From Polaromonas vacuolata (lineage in GTDB: Bacteria; Pseudomonadota; Gammaproteobacteria; Burkholderiales; Burkholderiaceae_C), in the NCBI RefSeq assembly GCF_012584515.1, contig NZ_CP051461.1, positions 3,715,501 to 3,779,500 on the forward strand: a DNA stretch of 64,000 nt. The letters run 5' to 3'. Shown here piece by piece: positions 9,052 through 18,466 of this stretch (within the stretch, counting starts at the first letter, position 1; every line of letters starts with the position of its first letter). The notes under the pieces are model-generated. The model was not told where the DNA came from. It saw only the letters and a program-made list of their open reading frames with translations, and made no database searches. The translations under genes and the position numbers were made by a program.

Positions 9052-10266
9052 ATGCAAATTAATTTTGGCCGTTTAAGCCGTATTTCAATCGCTCTGGCCT
9101 TGACCAGTACCGCTTTGGGCCTACAGGCTCAAAATTTTCCCATCACCGCGCAGCAAAAATCTATGGCGAATCAAGTCGCCCAAGTCGGTTTGGCGCTGGG
9201 CGAGCTCAACGCCAATGCGCCCGATAGCTACCGTGTCAAGCGCGGCGACACGCTCTGGGCTATCTCAGCCATGTTTCTTAAAAGCCCTTGGCTCTGGCCA
9301 GAACTGTGGGGCATGAATTTGCAGGAAATTGAAAACCCGCACCGCATTTATCCCGGCCAACAACTCTATCTTGACAAATCCAGCGGCCGCGCCTTGCTGC
9401 GCACCGCTCAAGCAGGCGTTGGCGAGGGCAACGACACAGTGCGGCTATCGCCACGCACTCGCTACGAAACACTTGCTGACAACGCGATCACCAGCCTCGC
9501 ACCGGGCGTGATTGAGCCTTTTTTAGCGGAACCACTGATTGTTGATGAAGCGACTTTTGCCAACGCGCCGCGCATAGTCGCCACCCAAGAAGGCCGCGTA
9601 CTACTGAGCCGCGGCGACCGCGCCTATGCACGTGGCCTGTCTCAGGGCGGAACAGCAGGCAAAGCCTTGAGTGATGCAAAGGGTGAGCCTCTTGACTACC
9701 GCGTCTTTCGCAATGCCACACCACTCAAAGACCCGGCTAGTGGCGAAGTGCTGGGTTACGAGGCGCAATTTGTGGGGCGTGCCGAACTGGTGCGCGGCGA
9801 AGGTCAAAGCAGCATGGCAACGACCGATGGCAAAGCCAAAAATGACATAGTGCCGGCCACCATAGACATCGTTCAGGCCAAAGAGGAAATGCGTGTTGGC
9901 GACCGACTGTTACCCGAGCCGCCACGCGAGTTGCTCACCTATCTCCCACATGCACCGGCCATACCAGTCGAGGGACAGATAGTGTCAGTCTACGGTAGCG
10001 CCGTCACTTATGCCTCTGAAAACCAGGTGGTAGTCATCAATCGCGGCAGCAAAGATGGCGTAGAACGCGGCCATATCGTGGTGGTGCGTAAAAACGGCCA
10101 ACGTCTGGCCGACAACACAGAAATAGGCAAACCCGGGCTCAAACTGCCCAATGAACGCAACGGTTTGATGATGGTGTTTCGCACCTTTGACAAGCTCTCT
10201 TATGCGTTGGTGCTGCAAATTTCCGATGGCGTGAAAGTCGGCGACCGCTTTAACAACCCTAACTGA
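9052..10266 (+). CDS. Exported LysM-domain peptidoglycan-binding protein
   Basis: A 404-aa protein with a signal peptide (about residues 1-26, ending LGLQAQN) and one LysM domain at roughly residues 60-108 (YRVKRGDTLWAIS to IYPGQQLYL). The rest of the protein is a conserved beta-rich region without a motif I can name. LysM domains bind N-acetylglucosamine in peptidoglycan, so the protein is probably periplasmic and wall-associated. A good ribosome site (GAGGAG) precedes the start. It lies just upstream of dprA, an arrangement common in betaproteobacteria. Confidence 0.92.
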   Translation: MQINFGRLSRISIALALTSTALGLQAQNFPITAQQKSMANQVAQVGLALGELNANAPDSYRVKRGDTLWAISAMFLKSPWLWPELWGMNLQEIENPHRIYPGQQLYLDKSSGRALLRTAQAGVGEGNDTVRLSPRTRYETLADNAITSLAPGVIEPFLAEPLIVDEATFANAPRIVATQEGRVLLSRGDRAYARGLSQGGTAGKALSDAKGEPLDYRVFRNATPLKDPASGEVLGYEAQFVGRAELVRGEGQSSMATTDGKAKNDIVPATIDIVQAKEEMRVGDRLLPEPPRELLTYLPHAPAIPVEGQIVSVYGSAVTYASENQVVVINRGSKDGVERGHIVVVRKNGQRLADNTEIGKPGLKLPNERNGLMMVFRTFDKLSYALVLQISDGVKVGDRFNNPN

Positions 10267-10294
10267 GCTAGCCGCGCCGATCTGACTCACCGAC

Positions 10295-11407
10295 ATGGAT
10301 ACGCACGAACTAAAAGCTTGGCTTAGGTTGCTATTGCTGCCAGGCATTGGCAACCATGCCGCCCGGGTTTTACTCAGCGCCTTTGGCTCGCCGCAGGCAG
10401 TGTTCGAGCAAAGCGTTTCGGCACTCATGCAGCTGATGCCGGCCAAGCTGGTGACGGTGATTCAGACCGAACCTGCGCGCCTTGGTGCGCTGCTGCAAAC
10501 CACGCAGGAATGGTTGGCGCGATCAGATGACCGGCGTTTGCTCGCACTGGGCGACGCCGATTATCCGGTCAGCCTGCTGCAGACCGAAGACCCACCACTG
10601 CTGCTGCACTTACTCGGCTTACCCTTGGACGCTAGCTGCGCTGCCAGCTTAGCCATGGTGGGCAGCCGTAACCCGACACCTCAGGGAGCACTCGATGCCA
10701 AGCAATTTGCCCAGGAATTCGCCAGCGCCGGCCTATGCATAGTCTCAGGCTTGGCGCTAGGCATAGACGGTGCGGCGCATGCGGGCGCAATCGCCGGTGG
10801 CGGTAAGACAGTGGCGGTGGTTGGCACTGGACTGGATCAAGTCTATCCTCGGCAACACCAAGCCTTGGCGCGCCAAATTGCCCAGCAAGGCACTTTGATC
10901 AGCGAGTACTGTCTGGGGACACCACCACTGAGTGCAAACTTCCCCAGACGCAACCGTATCATTTCCGGTTTGTCACAAGGCGTTCTGGTGGTCGAAGCGG
11001 CTCTCAAGTCGGGCTCACTCATCACCGCAGGCCAGGCCTTGGAGCAAGGCCGAGAAGTATTCGCGATACCGGGCTCGATCCATTCGCCGCAGTCGCGTGG
11101 CTGTCATGCGCTGATCAAACAAGGCGCTAAGCTAGTGGAGACTGCCAAAGATGTACTGGAAGAATTAAAGCTTCCCCAGCGTTCAAAATCTACACAAAGC
11201 AACACCATCACAAACCAAACACCACCCAACCCACTAGGACAAACCTTGCTAACCGCGCTGGGTATGGAGGTTTTAAGCCTAGACCAGCTACAAGCGCGTA
11301 CCGGTCTGGCCACAGCGGTGCTACAAGCTGGCCTGCTGGACTTAGAGATAGACGAGCATCTAGCAAGACTGGCGGGTGGGCGCTTTCAGCGCCTAGTCAG
11401 GACATGA
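10295..11407 (+). CDS. dprA: DNA-processing protein DprA
   Basis: A 370-aa DprA/Smf protein, which loads RecA on incoming single-stranded DNA during natural transformation. It has an N-terminal helix-hairpin-helix-like segment (LLPGIGNHAARVLL), the central Rossmann-like DprA domain (VGSRNPTPQG, SGLALGIDGAAH, VGTGLDQVYP, FPRRNRIISGLS) and a C-terminal winged helix (about residues 310-370) after a Thr/Asn/Pro-rich linker. It follows the LysM gene by 28 bp. Together with the pilin gene near the other end of the window it is compatible with competence, but no dedicated uptake genes are seen here. Confidence 0.97.
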   Translation: MDTHELKAWLRLLLLPGIGNHAARVLLSAFGSPQAVFEQSVSALMQLMPAKLVTVIQTEPARLGALLQTTQEWLARSDDRRLLALGDADYPVSLLQTEDPPLLLHLLGLPLDASCAASLAMVGSRNPTPQGALDAKQFAQEFASAGLCIVSGLALGIDGAAHAGAIAGGGKTVAVVGTGLDQVYPRQHQALARQIAQQGTLISEYCLGTPPLSANFPRRNRIISGLSQGVLVVEAALKSGSLITAGQALEQGREVFAIPGSIHSPQSRGCHALIKQGAKLVETAKDVLEELKLPQRSKSTQSNTITNQTPPNPLGQTLLTALGMEVLSLDQLQARTGLATAVLQAGLLDLEIDEHLARLAGGRFQRLVRT

Positions 11408-11541
11408 AGACCACCCAGTGAGAGCTCGAACATTCAGACCTCAGCCAGCGCCAGCAGACCCAAGGCGAAATAAATCGAAAGGGATAATGGTTAAGCGAGA
11501 AATCAACCCGAACAGCTTGCGTAACTGCGTTATATTGAAAT

Positions 11542-12048
11542 ATGTTTGAAGTGCTTGTGTACGTTTATGAGAATTACTGGCAAGGCGATGCCTGTCCGGA
11601 ATTGCCGCAACTAGGCCGAAAACTAACGGCTGTCGGCTTTGAAGTCGAAGAAATTCAAGCCGCACTGATTTGGCTAGATGGTTTGAATTTGGCCGCTCAA
11701 AGCACACAAATTTATGTCCCAGACAGCAGTGACGAACTGGCGTTGACGGCAAATCAGTCCTTAGGCATTCAGTCCAGTCACAGTCTTCGGGCGTACTCGG
11801 TACAAGAACAAGACTATTTGGGCGCCGAAGCGCTAGGCTATGTACATTTTCTTGAAACCGCTGGTGTTTTACCGCCGCATATGCGAGAAATTGTGCTGGA
11901 TCGTGCCATGGCAGCGTCGGGAGAGCCGGTCGGCTTGGATGATCTGAAAATCATCATCCTGATGGTTTACTGGAGTTTTGGCGAGGAACCTGACGCCTTA
12001 ATCCTAGACGAGCTGTGCGATGACGCGCAGGTTAGAACCGCACACTAA
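11542..12048 (+). CDS. smg: Smg/DUF494 family protein
   Basis: A 168-aa protein of the Smg (DUF494) family, starting MFEVLVYVYENYW, which is characteristic. Its biochemical function is not established. It usually follows dprA and precedes topA in beta- and gammaproteobacteria; here the dprA neighbour is present but topA is replaced by a convergent DUF1631 gene. A TATATT hexamer lies five bases before the ATG, suggesting a short-leader or leaderless transcript separate from dprA. Confidence 0.93.
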   Translation: MFEVLVYVYENYWQGDACPELPQLGRKLTAVGFEVEEIQAALIWLDGLNLAAQSTQIYVPDSSDELALTANQSLGIQSSHSLRAYSVQEQDYLGAEALGYVHFLETAGVLPPHMREIVLDRAMAASGEPVGLDDLKIIILMVYWSFGEEPDALILDELCDDAQVRTAH

Positions 12049-12131
12049 CGCTTGGTTCTAGATAGCTTTTAGCCGCTAGCTACGCCTTCACGCGCAGTTA
12101 GAAACATTCGCCGCACTTGATTTAGCTTAGG

Positions 12132-14462
12132 TCAGTTCAATAAACGCTCAGGATTAGCGTCAAGTTTGCCCAAGGCTTCGCGGGTAGCGCGCATGGTCAA
12201 GGTCTCGTCCTCAGTCGGCACTAGCAAACCGGCATGCAAATAGGCACTCAGGCGACGCAGTTGAATCAAAAAATTTCGACCATCAGACGCAGCAAACAAA
12301 TACAACTGCTTGCGCTCGCTGCGCCAAGCAAACTGAACTCGGCTGATACGTCCGTTGTGGTCCAGACTAAACCATGATCCAATTTCTAGTTCTAAAGCCC
12401 ACGCGCGCATAGCATCTTTAAACTGTCCGCCGCCATCGGTGATGATCTCCAAATCGGACGCGTCAATCCCCATCAGCGTGAACAAACTGTCAGCATCTAG
12501 CGGCAAGTCACCCACATCCTCATCACTCAGATAGTCCTCAAGATTGATCAGACGCTTGGCAAGCTGTCCAATTCGTTCGGGAGAAATAAAGTCTGTTTTG
12601 GACATGAAAGCGTCTGCCAAGATATCGCTAATTGTCTTGATATACGCATCTTGCGATTCGGCCGACATGCTGAGTAGACCCATGCCATGTCTCAGCAGTT
12701 GCAATAGCATGGGCAATTCAGCAATTACCTTGGCGCGGTCATTACGGTCTGGCTTGGCACTCGCGGCCCAGACCAAGTCCACGGCGGCCTGCTTAAAGCG
12801 TATCGTTTCATCGTGTTGCGGGCCTTTTTGCATGGCGGAAATTGCCATTGTCTCGGCCCAAACTTTGAAAAGAAATCCCTGAATTTCATCGTGCACAGGC
12901 ATGTCATTGAGCATGTTGCGTAACTCAATCGTGTACAAGATGACCATGATCTCCTTCTGCTCGATTTGCTGGGCAACGCTTATCACCCGCGCAGCGCGGC
13001 CCTTTACGGACAGGAATTTAGACAAAAATAATTCAAACTCCTGAAACACCTGCTCAAATACCTGCCGGCCAACATCCGGGTATTGCTCTATGACCTGAAC
13101 CACGCGGCGTATCTCGCACTCCATGGCACCACCGGCTACCGCTACATCAAAACCGAGCACACAAGAGCCTATGCGATCAATCAGCCGCCGCGCGGGATGC
13201 TGCAGCGAATCGAAAAATTCAACATCAGCAATCGCCACCCGCAGCACTGGCATCTGCAAACGTGCAAACCAAACCCGTATGACTGGGGGAATACGCTCCT
13301 CAGACAAAATACTTTGGAACATCAAGGCGACGATTTCAATCGTGGCTTTTTCAGTCGCATTTGAAGCCGCTTTTTTAAGTCTGTTACTGGTCTTACGCAA
13401 ACGACCCGCGACCTGTTCGAGCTGGGCTGTGCCGCACGCGGTGATGTAACTGTCAGCATAGATAAGCTGGGTCTGCTCAAGACTGAGGGTAGACGGCATG
13501 ATTGCGACAGCCATGGCCTGCTTAAGTCCTGGCGAGAGAACTGTCTCACTGGTTTTAATCTCTACGTCGAGACGCGCGCCTACCAAGCGCCGCAAATGAC
13601 CCATCACACCCAAAGCCCGCATACGTGCCCGCTTCAGCGGTGTGCTCGTGACCTGCAAAGCATCTTCCCCGTCAAGCCTACGCTGACCCGTTTGATTACT
13701 ACGTAAAACACGTTGGGTAAAAACTGAGACTTCGCCCTCAAGTCCTAAACCCGCCTGATTGGTATGCGCCGTGCTACTGCCTGCATGACTTGACGGAGTA
13801 CGCCTTACCAGCGGGCGCAGGTCAATATCGGGCATCACGCCTTGCGCAATCAAAAACGCATTACTGGCGTGATAAGCATTGAGCAAATCGTGGGAAAAAT
13901 AGTCTTGCAGAAGGTCTTGCAGCCTGACCCATAATTCGCGCGGCAATCTAGCCGCAAGCCACTGTGTCACCAGATGTTGGCTGATTACCTCGGGACGCAA
14001 AATATCGTTGCTTTGCAGATCTGTCGAGCCCTCGAGCTCACGTATGCGCAGGCGTAAGTCGTTGAGTTCCCAACTCGCCAAATCCATCACACGCAAGGCT
14101 AAACGGGAAGCGAGGATTTTGTTTTCCACCACAGCGTCGTCCATCAACTCCAATTGAGTGCCGCCTGTCTTAAACACTGAAGACGCAAAAGATGACGGAG
14201 ATGGGACAACCACTGAGTTGGCACAAGCTTTTTGCCAAGCCAGCGAGACACCGTTAAACCATGTTTGATGATGGGCGCGAAAAGCCAGAAGACCATCGCG
14301 ATAAAGTTGTATCTCAAACGGCGGTGCTGCTTGCTCGGACAGCAGCTGCAACTGATCGCTAATAGCTTGTGCGAGTTCGGGAAATGCTCGCCCAGCTTGT
14401 TCAATGAAAAGCTCGCGAGCACTGAGTGCTAAATGACTTTTTTTGGCGTTATGTTGTGACAC
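12132..14462 (-). CDS. DUF1631 family protein
   Basis: A 776-aa cytoplasmic protein matching the DUF1631 family of betaproteobacteria (sometimes mislabelled thymidine phosphorylase). It is mainly helical by appearance, has no signal peptide or membrane segment, and contains an Arg/Lys-rich stretch (RLRKTSNRLKKAA) near the middle. The C-terminal segment around LEIGSWFSLDHNGRISR looks like a small PilZ-like beta barrel, a common feature of these proteins, which hints at cyclic-di-GMP-linked or flagellar/motility regulation; that is inference. It is monocistronic by layout, ending 83 bp from smg (convergent). Confidence 0.82.
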   Translation of the reverse strand: MSQHNAKKSHLALSARELFIEQAGRAFPELAQAISDQLQLLSEQAAPPFEIQLYRDGLLAFRAHHQTWFNGVSLAWQKACANSVVVPSPSSFASSVFKTGGTQLELMDDAVVENKILASRLALRVMDLASWELNDLRLRIRELEGSTDLQSNDILRPEVISQHLVTQWLAARLPRELWVRLQDLLQDYFSHDLLNAYHASNAFLIAQGVMPDIDLRPLVRRTPSSHAGSSTAHTNQAGLGLEGEVSVFTQRVLRSNQTGQRRLDGEDALQVTSTPLKRARMRALGVMGHLRRLVGARLDVEIKTSETVLSPGLKQAMAVAIMPSTLSLEQTQLIYADSYITACGTAQLEQVAGRLRKTSNRLKKAASNATEKATIEIVALMFQSILSEERIPPVIRVWFARLQMPVLRVAIADVEFFDSLQHPARRLIDRIGSCVLGFDVAVAGGAMECEIRRVVQVIEQYPDVGRQVFEQVFQEFELFLSKFLSVKGRAARVISVAQQIEQKEIMVILYTIELRNMLNDMPVHDEIQGFLFKVWAETMAISAMQKGPQHDETIRFKQAAVDLVWAASAKPDRNDRAKVIAELPMLLQLLRHGMGLLSMSAESQDAYIKTISDILADAFMSKTDFISPERIGQLAKRLINLEDYLSDEDVGDLPLDADSLFTLMGIDASDLEIITDGGGQFKDAMRAWALELEIGSWFSLDHNGRISRVQFAWRSERKQLYLFAASDGRNFLIQLRRLSAYLHAGLLVPTEDETLTMRATREALGKLDANPERLLN

Positions 14463-14489
14463 AGCCGAATTAAAGAGTTACCTTTAAGC

Positions 14490-15443
14490 TTACACCGTTG
14501 CGCCCGAATTAGGGTCATTTGGATCTTCATCTTTTTTCGCCCCCGGTTTGACCAAGTCCTCACGCCGTATACCTAGCCACATCGCGATCGCGGCAGCCAC
14601 GAAGACCGAGGAGTAAATACCGAACAAAATACCGATAGTCAGCGCTAACGCAAAGTAAAACAAGGTTGGGCCACCAAAGAGCAACATGGACAACACCATT
14701 ATCTGAGTAGACCCGTGAGTGATGATGGTCCGGCTGATCGTAGAGGTGATAGCGTTATCAATGATTTGCGGTGTATCAAGTTTGCGGTAGCGCCTGAAAT
14801 TCTCGCGAATACGGTCAAAAATCACCACCGATTCGTTGACCGAGTAGCCCAGCACCGCCAGCACCGCAGCGAGCACCGAAAGCGAGAACTCCCACTGGAA
14901 GAAAGCAAAAAAGCCCAAAATAATAATCACATCGTGCAAATTGGCAATGATGGCCGCCACCGCATATTTCCACTCGAAGCGAAAAGCCAAATAAATCATG
15001 ATGCCCAGCACCACCATACCAAGGGCTTTCAGTCCGTCTTGGGCGAGTTCTTGACCGACTTGCGGGCCGACAAACTCGGTGCGCTTCATCACAACATTGG
15101 GAGAATCGGTTCTAAGCGCGCCCATGACACGCTCACTTTGCTGGGCTGTCGAGACGCCTTGCTGAGACGGCAGGCGAATCATGACGTCGCGGGCAGTGCC
15201 AAAGTTTTGCACCTGCACATCACTAAAGCCTAGCTCGGTGACCAGTTTGCGAATTTTCTCCACCTCAGCAGGCTGGCTGTAGCTGACCTCCATGACCGTG
15301 CCGCCGGTGAACTCCACCGATAAGTGGAGGCCACGCGAGAACAGAAAAAATACCGCCATCGCAAAAGTGACGAAAGAGATAACGTTAAACACAAGCGCAT
15401 GCCGCATAAACGGTATGTCTTTTTTGATTTTGAAAAATTCCAT
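14490..15443 (-). CDS. secF: Protein translocase subunit SecF
   Basis: A 317-aa membrane protein with an N-terminal span, a periplasmic loop containing the family segment VEFTGGTVMEVSY, and five C-terminal spans including YSVNESVVIFDRIREN. SecF and SecD form an RND-type complex that uses proton motive force to pull proteins out on the periplasmic side of SecYEG. The gene is 37 bp downstream of secD. Length and motifs are normal. Confidence 0.98.
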   Translation of the reverse strand: MEFFKIKKDIPFMRHALVFNVISFVTFAMAVFFLFSRGLHLSVEFTGGTVMEVSYSQPAEVEKIRKLVTELGFSDVQVQNFGTARDVMIRLPSQQGVSTAQQSERVMGALRTDSPNVVMKRTEFVGPQVGQELAQDGLKALGMVVLGIMIYLAFRFEWKYAVAAIIANLHDVIIILGFFAFFQWEFSLSVLAAVLAVLGYSVNESVVIFDRIRENFRRYRKLDTPQIIDNAITSTISRTIITHGSTQIMVLSMLLFGGPTLFYFALALTIGILFGIYSSVFVAAAIAMWLGIRREDLVKPGAKKDEDPNDPNSGATV

Positions 15444-15480
15444 GTCTGGTTTCCAGTAACTGTCTAGGCGCTGAAGGCGC

Positions 15481-17388
15481 TTACTTGAGCGATGCGGATT
15501 TTTTGCCGGTGGAGGCTGAAACTGACTTTCCAGTCACAGGCGGACGCCAGATCGTACCGATCGAGATGGACTTGAGTTTTTTCTGTCGTCCATACCAAAG
15601 ATTGACCAAGCCGCGCGAGAAAAATACCGCCGAGAACATGCTGGTCAAAATACCAATGCAGTGCACTACAGCAAAGCCGCGCACTGGACCAGAACCGAAA
15701 GCCAACAAAGCTAAACCGGCGATCAACGTACTGATGTTGGAGTCCAAAATCGTCGCCCAAGCGCGCTCATAGCCCGAGTGAATCGCCGCTTGCGGTGAGG
15801 CGCCGTTGCGCAACTCCTCTCGTACCCGCTCGTTAATCAACACGTTGGAGTCAATCGCCATACCCAGCGCCAGCGCCATCGCAGCCATACCCGGTAGCGT
15901 CAGGGTCGCTTGCAGCATGGACAGTACCGCCACTAACAACATCAAATTCACCGCCAACGCGATGCCCGAAAACATGCCAAACAGCATGTAGTAGCAGCCC
16001 ATGAACAAAATGATGACCAAAAAGCCCCAAGCGACGCTCTGAAAGCCCTTGGCGATATTTTCTGCACCCAGCGTAGGGCCAATAGTGCGCTCTTCAATGA
16101 TTTCCATAGGAGCGGCCAGCGAGCCGGCACGCAGTAGCAAGGCTAAGTCACTGGCTTCCGCAACGCTCATAGAGCCAGAAATTTGGAAGCGATTGCCTAA
16201 CTCACCCTGAATCACAGGAGCAGTCAACACCTCGCCGCGACCTTTTTCGAACAACACAATAGCCATCCGCTTTCTCAAGTTTTCGCGGCTGGTATCGCGC
16301 ATGATGCGGCCACCCTTGGCGTCTACCGTCAAATCGACCTTGGGTTGCTGACTTTGTGAGTCAAAACCGGGCTGAGCATCGGTCAAGCTCTCGCCAGTGA
16401 TGATGACTTGGCGCTTGACAATCACAGGCCGGCCATCACGTTGCAAAAAGCGCTCGGAGCCAAAGGGCACGGGGCCTATGCCGCTTTCGGCGGCGCGACC
16501 TTCGCTGCTGTCGTCAACCAAGCGCATTTCCAGCGTTGCGGTGCGGCCTAGTATGTCTTTAGCCTTGGCAGTGTCTTGCACACCCGGCAGTTGCACCACG
16601 ATACGGTCCAGACCTTGCTGCTGGATCACCGGCTCGGCAACGCCGAGCTCGTTAATCCGGTTATGCAAGGTGACAATATTTTGCTTTAGCGCTTGATCTT
16701 GTATCCGGCGTGCGGCTTCAGGCTTGATGTTGGCTTTAAGAACATAGTCAGTCCCCACAGCGGCGTCGGTGCTTTGCAGATCAGGAAACTGATCTGTCAG
16801 CAAATTTTTAGCCGCCGTTAAAGTCTGGCTATCGCGAAAGCGAATCTCTATGACTTGGTCATTTCGGCTAATACCAGAGTGACGAATATTCAAGTCGCGC
16901 ATATACAGACGCAAGTCGCCCGCCAGCGATTCGGCTTTTTTACTCAATGCTGCTTGCATATCAACTTGCAGCATAAAGTGCACGCCGCCGCGCAAGTCCA
17001 GACCCAAATACATGGGGCCGGCATGAATCGCGGTCAGCCAAGCTGGTGAGCGTGAGAGCAAATTGAGCGCCACTATGTAAGAGGCGTCATTCGCATCTGG
17101 GCTGAGTGCCGTCTGAATCACATCCCGGGCTTTTAACTGGGTGTCGGTGTTGGTAAAGCGCGCCCGCACAGAAGTGCCGTCCAGCGTCACAGCTTCTGCT
17201 GTGAGACCGGCCGAGCTTAAGGCTTGCTGCACCCGGGCAACCGTGGTGGCATCGACCTTGACGATCGATTTGCTGCTCGACACCTGAACCGCAGGCGCCT
17301 CGCCAAAGAAATTAGGTAAGGTGTAGAGAATCGCTATCAGCAAAGCGAAAACTATGACCACGTATTTCCATACTGGATAACGATTCAT
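15481..17388 (-). CDS. secD: Protein translocase subunit SecD
   Basis: A 635-aa SecD with the N-terminal membrane anchor (VIVFALLIAILYTLPN), the large periplasmic P1 region with LGLDLRGGVHFMLQVD, and the C-terminal transmembrane bundle with LALGMAIDSNVLINERVREE. It partners SecF in the auxiliary translocase. The C-terminal tail carries an extra Lys/Ser-rich extension (VSASTGKKSASLK). It is the middle gene of yajC-secD-secF on the minus strand. Confidence 0.98.
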   Translation of the reverse strand: MNRYPVWKYVVIVFALLIAILYTLPNFFGEAPAVQVSSSKSIVKVDATTVARVQQALSSAGLTAEAVTLDGTSVRARFTNTDTQLKARDVIQTALSPDANDASYIVALNLLSRSPAWLTAIHAGPMYLGLDLRGGVHFMLQVDMQAALSKKAESLAGDLRLYMRDLNIRHSGISRNDQVIEIRFRDSQTLTAAKNLLTDQFPDLQSTDAAVGTDYVLKANIKPEAARRIQDQALKQNIVTLHNRINELGVAEPVIQQQGLDRIVVQLPGVQDTAKAKDILGRTATLEMRLVDDSSEGRAAESGIGPVPFGSERFLQRDGRPVIVKRQVIITGESLTDAQPGFDSQSQQPKVDLTVDAKGGRIMRDTSRENLRKRMAIVLFEKGRGEVLTAPVIQGELGNRFQISGSMSVAEASDLALLLRAGSLAAPMEIIEERTIGPTLGAENIAKGFQSVAWGFLVIILFMGCYYMLFGMFSGIALAVNLMLLVAVLSMLQATLTLPGMAAMALALGMAIDSNVLINERVREELRNGASPQAAIHSGYERAWATILDSNISTLIAGLALLAFGSGPVRGFAVVHCIGILTSMFSAVFFSRGLVNLWYGRQKKLKSISIGTIWRPPVTGKSVSASTGKKSASLK

Positions 17389-17462
17389 GAGCGTGCTGTT
17401 CCTAGTGAACTAAAAAGGCAAAGGTGCTGTGCACGGCCGCCCCTAAGGGCAAGGCCAGTGAC

Positions 17463-17807
17463 TTATTTGACGTTATTGATGGCGCCTTTTGGCAGTACTT
17501 GAACGATGGCGCTGCGCTGGAGTTGAACTTCAACACCGTCAGAAATTTCCATAGACAAATAGCCGTCTGAAATCTTGGTGACCTTGCCTAGCAAGCCGCC
17601 CGCTGTGGCGACTTCGTCACCCTTAGCCAGAGCCTCAATCATGGCCTTGTGCTCTTTTTGCTTTTTCATCTGTGGACGAATCATCACAAAGTAAAGCACA
17701 ACGAACATCAAAACCAAAGGCAGCATGCCGGTAACGGAGGACATGATGCCACCACCGCCAACAGCGGCGGCCGGGGCGGTCTGGGCAAAAGCAGAAGAAA
17801 TAAACAC
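17463..17807 (-). CDS. yajC: Preprotein translocase accessory subunit YajC
   Basis: A 114-aa single-span protein with the YajC signature LVLMFVVLYFVMIRPQMKKQ followed by a small cytoplasmic SH3-like domain (KGDEVATAGGLLGKV). It associates with SecDF at the translocon. The start is taken as GTG 17807 (FISSAFAQ follows), preceded by GGAG at good spacing; an upstream in-frame start at 17855 gives an atypical N terminus. It heads the yajC-secD-secF operon. The usual upstream queA/tgt genes are not found here. Confidence 0.95.
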   Translation of the reverse strand: MFISSAFAQTAPAAAVGGGGIMSSVTGMLPLVLMFVVLYFVMIRPQMKKQKEHKAMIEALAKGDEVATAGGLLGKVTKISDGYLSMEISDGVEVQLQRSAIVQVLPKGAINNVK

Positions 17808-18000
17808 GGCAAACTCCACATCAGTTATTGGATAAAAAAAGCAGGCGCTGCCCATTCAGGCAGACCAGAAACCTAATGGCATTGTATGCGGCAAGAATGA
17901 AGCTACTCGCTAGCTATGGCCGCGACAGCGTGAGGTCATAGGCAGAGTCAAAAAGCCAGCGACTGCAAAAAAAGAGGTGTGCGGTAAAAAGAAGGGGGAA

Positions 18001-18306
18001 TTAAAGAAAAGAGCGTCGCCGCGGCAAGCGGGTGGGCAGAGCCAAGGGCGCTTGATCCGGCGCAGCCAGACCCAACTCGGCATTAATATCGCGCTGCTCA
18101 TCTTTGCTTAAACACTCAAAAGCTGTCAAACATTTTTGCGGATTAAAACCTTCGGCCAATAGTTCTTGCTCGAACACTTGGCGCTCTTTTTTCAAAATCT
18201 CAATTTGATGCATCAGGACTAACTGATGCTGTCTAAAGGCGGCGTTGTTAAATGGTCCTTCTAGGCTAGATAAAGTCGCATCGGATAAGTTGGCAGAAGA
18301 AGACAT
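18001..18306 (-). CDS. Small hypothetical protein with helical core
   Basis: A 101-aa soluble protein of unknown function. The middle (about residues 25-60) is rich in Gln, Glu, Lys and Leu and looks like an amphipathic helix or short coiled coil (HQLVLMHQIEILKKERQ); the end is basic (LPRRRSFL). ATG 18306 is chosen because a strong AAAGGAG site sits six bases upstream; an upstream in-frame ATG at 18327 overlaps that site. It stands alone between yajC and the indolepyruvate oxidoreductase. The good ribosome site and uninterrupted frame support a real gene. Confidence 0.7.
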   Translation of the reverse strand: MSSSANLSDATLSSLEGPFNNAAFRQHQLVLMHQIEILKKERQVFEQELLAEGFNPQKCLTAFECLSKDEQRDINAELGLAAPDQAPLALPTRLPRRRSFL

Positions 18307-18466
18307 CGCCCACTCCTTTAAAAACAATCAAAGATATTTAACCACTTGGAGCCGCACAAAGCGGGCCGGCACTTTATGCATTCCACATCACTGTAGGCAT
18401 TCGGGGGAAATGTTCAACTTGTTTTTTTAGCCTATGTCGAAAGTCTTTTGCATAGCGCTCGCCAAC

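Noticed and set aside
12132..14462. Thymidine phosphorylase
   Set aside because: This label is often attached to DUF1631 proteins, but no phosphorylase motif is visible.
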